Assembly: GCF_027596085.1 (NCBI RefSeq)
Contig: NC_072450.1
Location: 7,838,403-7,902,402, forward strand
Length of the DNA stretch: 64,000 bases
DNA from: Anoplopoma fimbria
Lineage: Eukaryota; Chordata; Actinopteri; Perciformes; Anoplopomatidae
Direction: 5' to 3'
Shown here: positions 22,816 through 59,330 of the stretch, one piece after another
Numbering within the stretch: position 1 is the first letter of the stretch
How the letters are laid out: each line of letters starts with the position of its first letter
The notes under the pieces: generated by a model
The model's input: only the letters and a program-made list of their open reading frames with translations
Database searches by the model: none
What the model was told of the DNA's origin: nothing
Translations under genes and position numbers: made by a program

Positions 22816-23134
22816 GTTCTTTTCTTATTCTTTACGTTACATTAACATGGTGATTGCATTTATGCTTCAAAACACATAAAAGTGGTGTTCATTTGGGAAG
22901 ATTATCTTGCTGAACAAAACATATGAGTATCATAAACTCAATAATCCAATGTAACAATCACCGGGCCTTTTGTCAAGGAAACCAGAATGATATGCTGAAA
23001 AATTTGTTTAGGTTTTTGTCTTTTTATCCTTTTCCAAACCAAAAACAAAAGTGTAAGGAATTTAAACAGTGCATTTAGCTGCTCTAATGTAAGCTGCAAA
23101 CCTTAGCATGTCTGGCTAAAAGGTGTTTTCTGAT

Positions 23135-23255
23135 TTAGTACTGTCCTTGACCTTTGACCACCAATATTTAGTCAGTTCATCCGTGAGACCAAGTAGACAT
23201 TTGTGCCTAACTTTGAAAAAAAGTTGTCAGAGGCAGACAGACGGAAAGCTGTTAC
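23135..23255 (+). repeat. Degenerate 'gacctttgaccacc' fish repeat
   Basis: CTTGACCTTTGACCACCAAT, then TCAGTTCATCCGTGAGACCA and a GCAGACAGACGG end. It belongs to the family seen at 47290-47470, 53100-53280 and 59125-59330. Confidence 0.6.
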
Positions 23256-24049
23256 ATTTTTTTTTGTTCATCATACGCATTATTCTAGAGTTTCCGTACT
23301 CAACACTGCAGAACAAGCAAACGGTCAATTATATATAAATGTCACATGAAGCATTTATGCACCACTTATTTTTTGCTTCATAACAATTGTACCACATTAT
23401 ACATGAAAAAAACACATTGCAAAATTAATAGGCCTACCTTTAATCTGTTCAGTTTGTGCTGCTGTCATTAAAATGAAAGCATTGTACCAACCATGAGGGT
23501 TAATGATACATGTGTATCTTTTCTCGTCTAGTGACTGCTGAGGCTTATCTACATGTGTAATAATGCATTAGTAAGCTGGCTACATCTGTTACAAAGATAA
23601 ATGAAATGAAATTCTGGTCAAACTGCATCATATAAAAAGTGCAAAGAAATATTTACATTCTCATTATTTTGCAAATAGAGGATACTGCTTTATTATTTTT
23701 CCAATTAATGTCAGAGCTGTTTAATAAAACCACCAGAACAAACATGCAGAGCTTTGGAGTGGGACTAATTCAGAATTAGTCTGTAGTGGTGAAGAAATCA
23801 GTTAAAGGGCTCAGATTGTTGACTTGAAATGGTGCTTTTAAATGTCACCAGTGTTCCTGTTGATGAGCGGTTACTTTTGTTGCAGCTCAGCGGCGAGACG
23901 TGCTGCTGCTGCTGGAGCGGAAACGCTGGCTGCAGGTTTTGCAGCACTGTCCTCGCACGTTGGGCAAGTGGCAACGGCCGAGCCAGCGGAGAGTCTGACA
24001 GAAACGAAAGGTTAGCCGGTCGCGAAGGCAAACTGCTCCTGTGTGGGTG

Positions 24050-24052
<3 letters not shown>

Positions 24053-24143
<91 letters not shown>
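24053..24143. repeat. (GA)n microsatellite, about 45 units
   Basis: An uninterrupted GA run of about 90 bases. It produces spurious RERERE and LSLSLS open frames on the two strands. Confidence 0.98.
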
Positions 24144-24145
<2 letters not shown>

Positions 24146-27100
24146 TACATATAGACTTGGTTCTGTGTTATCATTACACAAGGAATCAAGTAGGTGTGAG
24201 TGATCCCACATATTCTGGTTCATGGATCATCTTTACAGGCTTGCTTGGAATTTCTTTCTGATCACCTTGTAGATGCTGAAAAATGAACAAACACGCCTGG
24301 AAGAATAAGTATCGCTGTTTTTTTATATTCTGTTGTTTTGTGCATTCTTTTGAAATGACTGACAACACAACGAGTAGACAACCTGACACCTTCAAACAGC
24401 ACACTGATCATAGAGGGGAAAACTAAACAAAAGAACAAATCAGCCAACACAGTGAAAATTGGACTGGATTTCCTCTCTAGTGCTGCACCATGTAGTTTGA
24501 CCATGATTCAGAATCAATACAGAAAAACTGTTTTTCATGCTTGTTGTTGCCATTGTTTGTTGCTTATGAAGTTATTGAAGTCGGCTATCCGCCATTGTGA
24601 TCGTAGGACTCCCATATTATAATAATAAGCAAAAGGCTAACGCTAGGTCAACAGCAGACGTCTGCAATTAAATATAAATCATGCAATCACAACGTTAAAA
24701 TCAGTTTACGTCACTTTCCACTTAAACTGATGGATAGCCTACTTCAGTAACGTCATAATCCACAAATGGCCACAAGCGTTGCACAGTCCCAGCCTGCATG
24801 TGTCGTCAAATTGATGCTTTTCGTGTGACGTCAAATTGGTGAAGATGTTTTTTCATCTGCTTGTGTTGCATGCATGTTATTTGTTTGCAGTGCATTGAGC
24901 TCTCAGGGCCACCGTATTCAATAGTTTTGAGCTTTTTTTTTTGTCTTTTCAGTAAGGATGCTGTACCGGTTCCAATACTGACCCTATTAAGAGGACTATT
25001 GGCCAGACATGACTGACCCACGTTTAATACAATTTATTTTTCAGTGTCATTATTGATCGTTTCCGCTATCAGTTACATTAGTTCAGTCACTTAAAGCATC
25101 ACAGCTTCCCTGTGTAACATTTCGCTTGCCTAAAAAAGTTACCAATACATTCTATGCAGTGAGGTATACAGGTTTTAATGGCGCAAAGAGAAGCGGTGCC
25201 ATCGGACTGTTACTTAGCATCGGCAGATGCCCTGAGTCCAGGTATTGCATCACGAGAGACAAAGTCTAATTGGTGCATTCCTACTTTGCCGCACAGAATT
25301 CTGTGTAACTGTCCCTCCACTGCAGCTCAATAAATCCCCTCTTTTTGTTTCCCCGGAAGATACGTTTTTTGGTTTGTCTAACTCATATTAGCTTTATTCT
25401 TATGAACATCAAAATAAATGTTTGCACATAACAAGGAATTTGGAGTTTGTCCCCCCATTGCTTACATTGTAATTGCATTACGATGGGATGTCTCGGTATC
25501 CAGAATAGACCCAAAAGTGAAAGAGATGTTTTCAGTAGACTTGAGAAATGTGAAATCTTTTAAAATGCAATTAGCACAAAATCCTAACCCTGGGTACGAG
25601 TGTCCTTGCAGAGCATGGTCGGCATACATAACTTATGAAGTTCCTGTCCTGTTCTGTTCTGCAGTTTTCAAGCCCACAGGCAGCAGACACTCTTCTCTTG
25701 CAGAAGTGGACCTCCCTATTTTTCTATTCCACACTAATAGTTAACACGATTTGCATGTGAAACCAATTACCAAAAAAGAGCTTGCAGCGTCTAATCCAAT
25801 ATAGTTTGTAAGGGTTGTTGCCAGTTTGTCCCACAATTGTACATCGAATGGACAATAAAACAGGACAACTCATCAAAACGTTCAATTGGAGGGCAACCAA
25901 TTATGAATACAAAAAAAGAGGATTTGTACATTTGTGTTCCCAGGTTTGTATCCGTCAACCAGAGCACACATTCTGACTATCTTCTCTCTGGTCTTTTAAA
26001 TTGCAGCTTTTGCAGCAGAAGCATGTAGTCCAGACAAAGATTTGAGCGTGGGCTGTTATTGAACCGCCACGCTATATCATCACGCTCACCGTTTAAGGGC
26101 CTGACGTTGTTTTTGTATTTAGCTCCTTTTTTTCTCATTTAGGAGCAGCTAAGAAGTCCTTCAGGGATTAAGTAAGCTTTACCACCTGTCCTTCAAGATC
26201 CAACAAACATTTCTCTGGAGTAACTCCCAAAGCAAAAAAAAAAAAAAAGCAAAAAGAAACCAACAACCCACATGTTCCTGCTGGAATCTCGGCTGATGGC
26301 CTTAACAGACAACTTAAGTAGGCCTATTATAGGTCAGCTTTAAACCTCCTGCAAATTGCAATGCTATGCTCCTTTCAACGCCTCAACGCCAATGACAGTT
26401 AAACATTTTATGAGCGAAACATTTCCTCTTGCAAAGTTGTCTGAGACCTGAAAACCCTCAGCTAAAAGTCCTTCAAATCAAATTCAATCTTTGCTAATCG
26501 CATTATTCACAGTCTGCATGTGAAGGGTGACATTATGATTATCAGATTAGATCATTTAAATGCTTTTGTATGTAAATCAGGAGTCCCAAAGCTGTGGGTG
26601 ACTGCAGGCAGCAGATGGTGGAGGAGTTATGTAAACGGGAACAAAAGACAAACGGAGGAAGATTTCAAGACGGCAAGCAAAAAAAGAAACCCGTCTTTTC
26701 AAGGCGACTTTTGTAATCTGATCGTGCCAGGACACATCTGTCAAGTATGTGCACTGCAAGATGGGATCTTGCTCGCATTGGGATCCGATCAGCCGGATGA
26801 CATGCTGAGGTGTCTTGGCTCGCTTTGAGTTTGGAGCTCAGTGAGGGGTGGACAGCATGTGGGCACGATCCGGACAATTCATCAAATGTAGGAATCCTAT
26901 CATCTCCCCCCCACACGGGAGTTCCTGTTCCGAGGAAAGCAAAGGGCTGGATTACCGCTGAGACCCGCTGTCTGAGTCGCATTACCGATGAGACAAATTA
27001 CTGAATATGAAAACCCAACAATTCCTGTTTTTTTATTGCTTCAAGAAAAAAGCTTTTAAACAACAAAATAACAGGGGCCTTTATTGTGAGAGCTTTGTTA

Positions 27101-30100
27101 GCGGCTATTCTTCAATAAAGCAAGTCTTCTTACATTGCAGGGAGGAACATCAAGCAGCAAAAACGTTTATTGTAATTAACAGGAAAAGAAATGTGTTTAT
27201 CAACCGTTTGCAGGTTGCAAGAGTGGACACAGATAATGTATGCGGACAAAGCGGAGTTCCCATTTGGTGCATCCGATCACAAAAGTAACAAATGTAACCT
27301 CGTCCTTGGAGACCAATATCCATTCTATGTAGAGCATTATCTAGTATGAAACAAGAAAACATCCATATCAAACAAAGAAAGGGAGGAAAATGAATAAAGA
27401 GGATTTGAGAAAAACTCTCATAAAGTCCCTAATGCAAACTTATGGATAAAGTTGCAGTGGAAAACAGTTAAAATATTCTTGGATGAGGGAAGAGATGAAG
27501 ATGTGCTTGTTGGGTTGTGTGTCTGAATATAGGAGTGAGTGAAAGTGGAGGTGAAGGTGGTGTGCAAACTGGGATTAGATCCTATACATCTGTTGCACCT
27601 CAACACTTTCTCACTTTTACAATTATTATTTCCTTTAAAACATCAAAAGTACTGATAAAACAAGACTGACAGTATGAGTGACCTGAGGATTTTTCCGTGT
27701 CTAGAAAATCTTCAACACAACAGTCTTGTTATAGTTCCTTTGAAAATCGCATTCAACAGTTCTTTTCACACGACAATTACCAACAAAAAGCCACATGCAG
27801 TCATTTTAACAGCCATGTTTCAAGCTGCAATGATGCAATTACAGAGAGCCGCAGTTGAGCACCTGAACCAGCACAGAAGGTTCGTATGCAGTGGCAATAA
27901 AGTGCTCAATCGATTTAATAACATTTCACAGATGTCTTGGTAAATATCACAAAATATGTATGTGACGAGCACATGAATCACAATCATTTGTCCAATATCA
28001 TTTTGTACAAATTGACAATGTGACCTGTGGGTCAGAGGGTCATCAAAATCATCATGCATCAATCATCATGGTTTTTTACACAATAATGATAAAAATCAAA
28101 CCACACTATCTTTTCAAATATCAATGTGTTGGGCAAATGTAAACGTGTAGTGTCATGGTCGCACTAAGAGCAAAGTCAGGGTATCCACAAAACAATTAGA
28201 AATCATATTAGTGGGATAATAAACGTCCATACCACATTTAATGATAATGCATCCAATCATTTAAATCCAATAATATTTCATTTTTGACCAAAGAGTTGTA
28301 CTGAGGGACTGAGTTAAACCTTAAAAAGGTTCGACTTCTGTGAAGCCCCTGAATTGCCATGTCCAGCAACAAGCTTGCACCCATCAGTACGCCATCCTTC
28401 GACATTTTATTTTAGCAGGATAATCCCATTAAGTGTGAAAATCTCTTTTACGAATTAAAAAATAATAGATTTAAAACAAGTAACATTAGAAATTTCACAT
28501 ACAAAATGCAAAGAAACAGACTTAAAACAAACAGCAACTAATTAATTAGCAGTGTTGTTCAGTAACATTCAAAACATTCAGTGTTCAAATAGTCCTGTTT
28601 TCATAAATAATTATATATAAAACAATCTAGTTTAAAATGTCTCTGTAGCTCACACCACAAGGAGGGTGCATAGCATATATGCAGCTTATGGGAGTCAGTA
28701 GAGAACTTTAAATAAGGAAGCAGTTTGAATAAAAAATGGTCTTATAAAGTAAAATGTACCAGTGTTCCATTCCAGGGTTATATAAGACACACAAACCAAC
28801 ATCTTCAAACAAACTGCAATGCTCAGTTTGGAAACCCAAATCAGAGACAAATACAAACGCAGCATGGTATACTCCTGAATCTACACATGGAGCTGCTGAA
28901 CCCACTGCTGTATTGAAGCAATTCTTGCAGAATTTCCAATGCAGTCCACATCAGAAAGACTCCATGACATCAATGGGATACAAAGGCCACAGCTGCCCTT
29001 CAATACACAGCATTTCCTGTCTTCCACACTCCCCCATTTGCAATCTTTGACCCACTCAACAACATGCCCCATATAGAGCGGTAACAAGAAGAGGCAATGG
29101 GACTTCCGCAGTATTATGCTTTTCTTTCATGATTACAGAATACAGAAGGTTTGTTTGGGATAAACCTGTTCATGATCATCTTCAGCCCCTCATCCTATGC
29201 ATCGTCAGTGATTGTGGATTTGCATTTGTTTTCACCAAAAAGCATAAAGCAAAAGGTTATGGTCCAAAGATGATAGAGGGTTAATTATAGCACCATAAAA
29301 TAACAATCCAGGGAACAAATGAGCTGAATAAGGGAGAGAGTGAAGGGCTTTTGAATGACCTACAGTAGCCAACATGTAGAATGGAAATAACACATCCGAC
29401 CAGAATGAAACGCTGCATGAGTACAAAAGATATAATCTCCATATGAGCAGTGTATATAATCAGGCATGACCTTTATGTCGTTACCTTCCATTATAGGGAA
29501 CAAAGAAGGTTACCATGAACGGTCACTGCACAACAACAGTATTGATGCTGAACTCCTAATCAAAAAAAACATTCTGCAATTTACTAATAAATATTAATAT
29601 GTGTGTTTATATTACTAAAACAGCCAAAAACTGAAACAAATTGTGAACACAGTATTTTCTAATTGTCACATTTGAAGTTGATATGTTGAATTTCTTAGCA
29701 AAACGTTGCTTATTTACACATTCAACAGTTATGAAAGAACATTATCATTCATTTTGAGTCATGTTTGTGTCCACCTGGTCAAAGAAAGTCCAATATTCAT
29801 TCTACTTTTAGCTCCGTTTTTGGTCTCCACCAACTCCTGAGGGAAATATCTGTCTCTTTATAGGCCAAATCATTCTGATGCATAGTGGGTTTTTAGAGCT
29901 TTTTCAATAAATACAATGCTATAAGAGAGCGTAGGCCAGAATCAAATATAGCTGCTTTAAAGTCAGGCTTTCAGTCTCTAATGTCCAGTGAAATAAATTG
30001 GAAAAGTTGCTGCTCTATCACTACAGCATCTGTTAAGTCTAATGCTTTGTTCAGTTCACTGGACAGATGCTGGATAAGAGCTTAGCCTTTTGCTCTCACC

Positions 30101-30306
30101 TCCAAAAATCCTATCTGGGTGAGTGGTGTACCATTACAGAAACACATCTGATGCTTCAGAGGAGCATGTTGGCTGCTTATCTGCAGATGGAAAGATGGTG
30201 AACCTACCTAAACTCCCTTTCCTTACTTTTGATCGTTTTCATTATTATATCACTATTACAAACATTGTTGGCAAATTGTTAGGTTTTTGATACCAATAAT
30301 ATACAC

Positions 30307-30680
30307 CATCCATCCATCCATCCATTTTCCGTAACCTGCTTATCCAGTTAAGGGTCGCAGGGGTGCTGGAGCCGATCTCAGCTGTCAATGGGCGAAGGCA
30401 GGGTTCACCCTGGACAGGTCGCCAGTCTGTCGCAGGGCTGACATATAGAGACAGACAACCATTCACACTCACATTCACACCTACGGGCAATTTAGAGTCT
30501 TCAATGCACCTAAGCTGCATGTCTTTGGACTGTGGGAGGAAGCCGGAGAACCCGGAGAGAACCCACGCTGACACGGGGAGAACATGCAAACTCCACACAG
30601 AAGGTTGTCCAGCCCGGGAATTGAACCCCGGCCCCTCTTGCTGTGAGGCGACAGTGCTAACCACTACACCACCGTGCAGC
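30307..30680 (+). mobile_element. Fish interspersed repeat with (CATC)n head
   Basis: CCATCCATCCATCCATTTTC, then CTTATCCAGTTAAGGGTCGC, GGACAGGTCGCCAGTCTGTC, CTTTGGACTGTGGGAGGAAG and GAACATGCAAACTCCACACA. This is a very common teleost repeat. The open frames on both strands here are not genes. Confidence 0.75.
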
Positions 30681-31251
30681 TTAATATACACCAAATATAC
30701 TTAAATTATGCTGCTTTTCTAGGCGAAATAAACATTAAATACCTCCCTAGCATTATATTCTCTGGAGCCCGGGAGAGAAAGAATAAATAAATTGCACAAG
30801 ATGTAACTCAGAAGTCAATATAGTGTTTTGGACATATATGGACATGTATTTTTTTGCTGTTTTTTTTAAACATTTTTAAAGAGATTTTTTATATGGATTC
30901 TGACACCGAGCCTCAATGATGGAGGATTCACCTCTTTATTTTTTTTCAACTGCACACAAAAACACACAATGTAGCTCATTAGCTCGCAGAGAGACCTCCA
31001 GCTCGTATACCATTTGACCTTCTTCCATTCTCCCTTCTGCTTTTCCCCCGGCATCTCAGGTCACTACACTGAACGCAGATCATAAACTGTATGTTGGATA
31101 ATACTCAGAGGGAGCGATACATTATAGATCACTTATCCCACAATGTTGCCATACAGTACATAACAACAAATAGCCTCTTTTTAAAAGAGAAGGAAAATCG
31201 TAAATGTATGAATAATGCAACACATCCTCAGTGTTGTGCAGAAGGCAGAGC

Positions 31252-31290
31252 TGTAAAGTTTGTTCCACAGCTAGTGGAACAAACTTTACA
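31252..31290. repeat. Perfect palindrome, 17-bp arms
   Basis: Left arm TGTAAAGTTTGTTCCAC, 5-base spacer AGCTA, right arm GTGGAACAAACTTTACA, with no mismatch. Outside the arms only a short AGAGC/GCTCT match remains. Confidence 0.95.
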
Positions 31291-32929
31291 ACTAAAAGGG
31301 CTCTGGAGGTTTTCCCTTTCCTGTCCAAGTTTTTTTTTTTTTTTTTATGGAACAAAAAATAAATGTTATGATGAGAAAAGTTTCTTGTAAAATCTGAATA
31401 ATTTGGTATTTTGTAATAACATGGAAAATGTTCTCTTAATAGCGAGAAACTGAGCAGATTTTTTTTATTTGTTGCCATGATGGGAGCAGTACGCTGTTAA
31501 AAAAAAAAAGGCTTATTAATATAACTCATTATTCTCCTAAAAATTGGATGCTTTTTCTCTCAATTTAGCTGAAATTAGGGGTTACGCTATCAAAAGAGAA
31601 ACACCAAATATGATTTAATATTTTTCAAGTCTAGACAAAGAGCACATAATAAAATAATAAAACAGGAGTTTTTGACATTTTGTGTGTAAAATGAAAAGGA
31701 GGATGATGAATGGATTAAAAAGTTTGTTTCCTGGGAAAAGCACATCACAGTTGGCCGAATGTATTTGCTAGTGTCAAAACCAAAGAGATGACTCCAGTGA
31801 TGTGTATTTCATAAAGAATCTTATATGGATTAGCAAACTCTCCTCGTTTATTCAGACTACTTCAGAGAGCAGGTGGTTAACTCAAACGAACTGTCCGACC
31901 TCGCCAAAATAAAACGTTCTTTCAAAAAAAATCTCTTGAGAGGTCAGAGCTCAGCACCAGGGAGTTCAGTGCCCCGCGGCAGTTGAGGTTTAATGGGGAC
32001 GTATGGGACGTTGAGGACTGAAGAGAACATTATTGACACATCTCAATGGAGAAAATGGCTCATTATGTCTTCTTTTCCCCTAATATATATCTCATGCTCC
32101 AGAAGCACGTGTACAGTCCCTGTGGAGGTTGGACTCACGTCGACATCTCATTCTCCTCCTATTGCTAAGAAAGCCAACCTCGGCTTCCTAGTGGGATATT
32201 AATGACCTGCAGCCCAGAACACACAAAACACGGCTCACACAGCTGCACACCAGGTCTTACATACGTCTCGTGTCAAAGCACTGGTTTCACACTAAACTGA
32301 TGAACGTCACAGCTTCTGTGTGCGGCTTTCAGTGCATGTTTGAAGGGAGGCTATTATCTTACAGGCTCTGACAAAAGCATGGAGGAACGACAAAGGCGAT
32401 TTTTATTCTGGGCCATCGATGCAGCTGGTATTTTGTGTTTGTCAATATATCACAGCGGGTACAGTATACCGACACCTTTTATAATTGTCAGATCGCCTTC
32501 CTTGTGATCTCTAAAATGCCTTTTTAAATGAAAAGGTACTGATATACAGTTTGATTCATGACATTTATTGATAAAAAATTAAGAAAACTACAAGTGTAGC
32601 TGAGATGACACCTACATATAGACTTTATGTGATGGATGAAATGACCTTCCGCTGCATCACTTTACATTTCCATCATGTCTCTCCTTCATTAATGATGTTT
32701 CTGATCTGCGTCCAATTACAGTTGTGATCGCTCTTGGTTCAATGCAGCATCAGTATGGCCATAAATTCATTTAGACCTGATGTGGAGGGATACTTAAAAA
32801 GATTCTCCAGGAATGCTATCAGAAAAAAACCAGACTCAAAACTCATTTGAATGCATGCCAAAGCCATTTATTTAATTGGCAGATGGCTTGACCGAAATGA
32901 GGCTCAAACCAAGCCAAGTCTTGGAGATT

Positions 32930-33225
32930 GGGCTGCAATTTTGAATTATTTTCATTATTGATGAATCCACTAAATCGTTTGGTGTATAAAATGTCCATCC
33001 CAGTTTCCTAAAGTCCAAGGTGATGTCTTTAAATGTCTTATTTTTTTCAGTCCAAAACCCAAAGATATTCAGTTTAATATGAAATAAAACATGAAAGCAG
33101 GAAAATATCCATATTTGAGAGTCTGAAAACAGCATTAACATTACTTTACGATTAATAGATTAACAAAATAGTTGGTGATTCTTTTCATTATCGATTAGGT
33201 GACTTATCGTTGCAGCTCTACTTTG
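32930..33225 (-). mobile_element. Fish 'cgattaat' DNA-transposon repeat
   Basis: On the minus strand it starts GAGCTGCAACGATAAGTCAC, continues AATCGATAATG, TGGGTTTTGGACTG and AAAGACATCACCTTGGACTT, and ends near TTGGTTTGAGCC. It is a degenerate member of a widespread percomorph repeat. Confidence 0.65.
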
Positions 33226-35322
33226 ACGGGGTAAAAGGCACCTCCTTTTTTTGTTTTTAGAAATAAAGGATCGACAGAGAGAGAAAGATAACATTAGGTG
33301 AGCAGGTACTCTTGGAAGAGAAACACAATGCAAGGTCAGATCGAAATGTTGTATAATTCTTCACTTATGGCAGTAATGAAACCTGAGGAAGGGTGGGTCA
33401 CCTTGCAGTAAACTCAAGAGTCACACAATCATAAAACTACAGGGCACCTTTAAAACTTCTGTTAGAGCAGGTGTCACCCTTGTTAATGTTAGAAGTGATA
33501 CATTTTAATGCCACCTACGCTGAGCAACACTGAGCAACATTGTTCTTATACTACTGAAAACCCTGACGAGGGTATTAGTCAATCTCACATTCTCTGAAAT
33601 TCATTTTGATGTAAGGGCGATTTCATTTTATGATTCTGATGCTCGGTATTGTTTATCCAAATTCAGCCTTTTGGATTCAGTCTGTCGGTTTTATTTGTCT
33701 TCTTAACGAATTGGATTTGGTTTTTCACATGTGAAAACATGAATTTACCCAGGCCTTCCTTGGCAACAGGGAGGAAAAGAGATTTTTTACAACTGTCTGA
33801 CTGGAGAAAAACACAGACTCAAATTATTAACCGAGATGGAGGATCACACACAGCGCTTACATGGCCAGCTATTATCATACTATTAAAATATTTGCTTTTA
33901 TTCCTCTTTGCCTTCAAAATTCAGACTCTATCAAGCTGCCCTCAGAGGCTCACTGGCTTTCATATATCTGATATGAAATAGAAATACCATTAAACTGCTG
34001 AGGTTTGCATCAGAAGGTTGAAAGTAAAAAGTTGTAAAAGACATTTGTTAAATTACAGACGGCAAAAATTTTAAGAAGGAGCTGCAAAAGTGATCAATAT
34101 TCTTTTTGATTTTGTCATATTTTTGTATTTATTTTACAAGGGTGATGAAGTTATATAAGCTTCATGTCCCAATCTACAAAAAGAGTCACATGTTTAACAG
34201 TAAGCCGTGAGGACCATTTACTGTAGGCTTACAAACTAAACAAAAGGCTATAAGCAGCTTTCTTGTCTGCAGACAACATGCGCCTTCAAGTAAAGTTGGC
34301 TGGAGCAAAAAAATACAACTCTTGTGCAGAAATGTTAGTCTTTTCTAGTCATCATCTTCAAAGACACATAAAAGGCAAAGATACAACTCTGGTCCACTGA
34401 AGGTATGAATGATGTGTTTCAAGCAAAGGAAGACTTGCAGCAGATAATTGTCTGGTTGTGAAAAGCTGCTTTGAATACAAATGTCTTTTATCTAAGATGG
34501 TACTTCTTATTTTATTTTTTTACACTCTCTGGTTAACAAAGAAGACTTTTGAGGCTGCTCTAGTCAGCCTTTCCACTGGTCTTGTCATGTGGCATCATTA
34601 GAGGAAGAGCTGGTGGATTCCCAGTTACATCAATGCTGCTGGTGATGTACAGAGAAGCACACTGCTGCATATCGTCAAAAAAGCTGGTGCCATCAGCTGT
34701 TAAATATTGGATACCACTGAGATAAATATCTTATAGACATAGAACATTTACTTCCCCTTTGTGACAAGAACGTTTTGATGATAAAATCAGTCAGAAGCTG
34801 AGGCTGTAATGTGGATTTGCCTGGCTGTATTTTGTACATTCAGTGTGTTTCTTAAGTTAATTTTGTCTTCTCAAGAATCACCATCATTATTCATGTTGGA
34901 GGTCTTGGTATTTGCTCTAGCTTGACATTTCACTCAATATCTTCAATGGACTGCATACATAGTCAGTGAACAGAAATCAGCAGATATTTTACCCATAGCT
35001 CATTACTTTAATGTCAAACCTAATCTTCAGTGTAAATTGCATATTCAGATGCCTGATACTCAAAATCCTTCAGGAATCGCTTGTCACTCTGGTGGTCCCC
35101 CCTCCCTGGTTCTCCGGCTTAATACTGATGACTCAATACGCAATATACAAGATTTCATGGATGCAAGCCAAAGCAACTCACAAGACTTTGTGCCCAAATG
35201 CTTTGCACACTCAACAACAAGGCTATTATCTTTAACAATAAGGCCACTCAATCAACTACACAACCAGGCAAAAACTATGCGCTGCAACAGAATCCACACA
35301 CTCCCCTCTTACTCTCCAACCT

Positions 35323-35464
<142 letters not shown>

Positions 35465-36198
35465 CTAACTGTTGACCTCATTCACAGCAGCTCTATCACA
35501 ATTCAGTCACAGAGTCCTAATTTTAACGGAGTGTAACCATGATGTTGAAGCAGAAAAAAAATCTATCTGAACCACAGAGCATTTGCATTGTGGTCCATTT
35601 GCAACAGCGCCACCCATGGAAGAAGGCCTTTCCAGAAACAACCGGGTGTTATAGAAGGAAACGCCACAACAAAATGTTTCTGTATTCATATTTGTGAATA
35701 AATGTTTGCAATTCAAACATGCAAATACATCAAATGCAATTTGAATTATCAATACTTCTGGACAAAGTAAGATTTAAAAGACGTTTTTTGTGAGTTTTGC
35801 AAGTGACACATCATTTTTAAGAGCTTTTTTTTTAAGATGTTGATGGTGAGGCTTTCAGGGAGTTTCAAGTGTCAATCAAGGGGTCTCTAACTCCTCAGCA
35901 CACAGTATTTTGCACACCAATAAATTCCCTTTTCCCATATTGCAGTCAAAGTCATGTCAGTGGGTTCTATGGATCTAACAAGAGGAAATTCAAACAATGA
36001 TCTCAGACTATTTAATGTGGTTCAGTAATAATAAAGAAGTAAATGAAAGATCTTCACAGTACGAGGTATAAGGGTTCAATACAATCTATCAAGTTCAAAG
36101 CACATAAGTTTTTTGGGCAGCCCGTAAAAAACCCCCACAGACAGTTGATTCCCAAGCACGTATGCTTTTTACCGTGTTCATCCTGTTGATTTACTCAC

Positions 36199-58426
<22,228 letters not shown>

Positions 58427-58510
58427 CTGTGAGGGACGGCAGGAGGGGGGTGGAGGATTAAAATAAGAAAAACAGAGTCTGGTAAGCACAGTATAGAAAG
58501 GTCTCTTTGT

Positions 58511-58567
58511 CTCACTCTCTCACTCTCACTCTCTCTCACACACACACACTCTCTCTCACACACACAC
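58511..58567. repeat. (TC)n/(CA)n simple sequence
   Basis: Alternating CTCTCT and CACACA blocks about 85 bases 5' of the first visible adamts7 exon. Confidence 0.9.
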
Positions 58568-59124
58568 GTTATTATATTCATCATTCTTGAACATTATTTT
58601 AAAATTAATTGTCTTTCTGCAGTTGACTTCCAGCCATGAAAGCATTTACAAAGACTGCATAAGTTATTCTGAACACCTAGAGATGGGCAGGTCCTCACCA
58701 GGAAATATCCTGTATCCTCCAAGTAATGGACTCTCGAGTTTCCCTCAGAGGTTTGCTTCGAATAAAAAGCCTACACAAAGAATCTTACATCGACAAGCCG
58801 AGAAACGCTCGTGTGTGTTTGACTACAAAATCATATACGGAAACTGCAGTGGACCAACACTTCAGCAATGACCTATAAACTACCGCTTTAACACCAAATT
58901 AGTGCAGTAATCCTTGTACTTAATATCTGTACTGTATATTCACAAAGTAAAAAAAATCAACCAAGATCTTATCGTAAGACAACTAGAATTACCGCCACAC
59001 AATTGTTTGCCTCCGCCAACAACTGACGTAGCAGTTTACATTTATGTCCATCTAAAATGACTTGAGCCTTATAGATATTTTTGTGATATTGTCATAGTTA
59101 GCATATCAATTCTTGACTTCTTGA

Positions 59125-59330
59125 GTTCTTGAGTCCTCACATAAGCGTGTTTTGTGAGGTCACATTGACCTTTTGAAGTTCAAAATTGAAACAGTTCATC
59201 CTTGAGGCAGGTGGACGTTATTGCCAAATTTCCTGAGATAATACTTTAATAAAAATGGACCGGACAGACTGAAAACCCAGAAAACACAATGCCTCGGGCC
59301 GTGGCTGTCAAAAGTTTGGAGGCATAAAAA
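59125..59330 (+). repeat. 'gacctttgaccacc' fish repeat, degenerate
   Basis: GTTTTGTGAGGTCACATTGA, CAGTTCATCCTTGAGGCAGG, GGACCGGACAGACTGAAAAC and GCCTCGGGCCGTGGCTGTCA. It is the most complete family member in the window at its right end. Confidence 0.7.

Noticed and set aside
23798..24261. RERERE and LSLSLS open frames
   Set aside because: They are translations of the (GA)n microsatellite.
25985..26100. Minus-strand text reading TTCFCCKSC as a possible adamts7 PLAC exon
   Set aside because: The CC-x2-C end and the splice phase would fit, but the first three PLAC cysteines are missing, the acceptor lacks a pyrimidine tract and it is 10 kb from the previous exon.
28881..29087. Minus-strand cysteine-containing frame (DRKCCVLKGSCGLC) as an adamts7 C-terminal exon
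   Set aside because: Cysteine spacing does not fit PLAC or TSP1, and splice sites in the right phase were not found.
30245..30704. 149- and 113-codon open frames on opposite strands
   Set aside because: Both are read from the (CATC)n-headed dispersed repeat.
31252..31290. Rho-independent-type terminator
   Set aside because: The palindrome is AT-rich, lacks a following T run and lies in a vertebrate genome.
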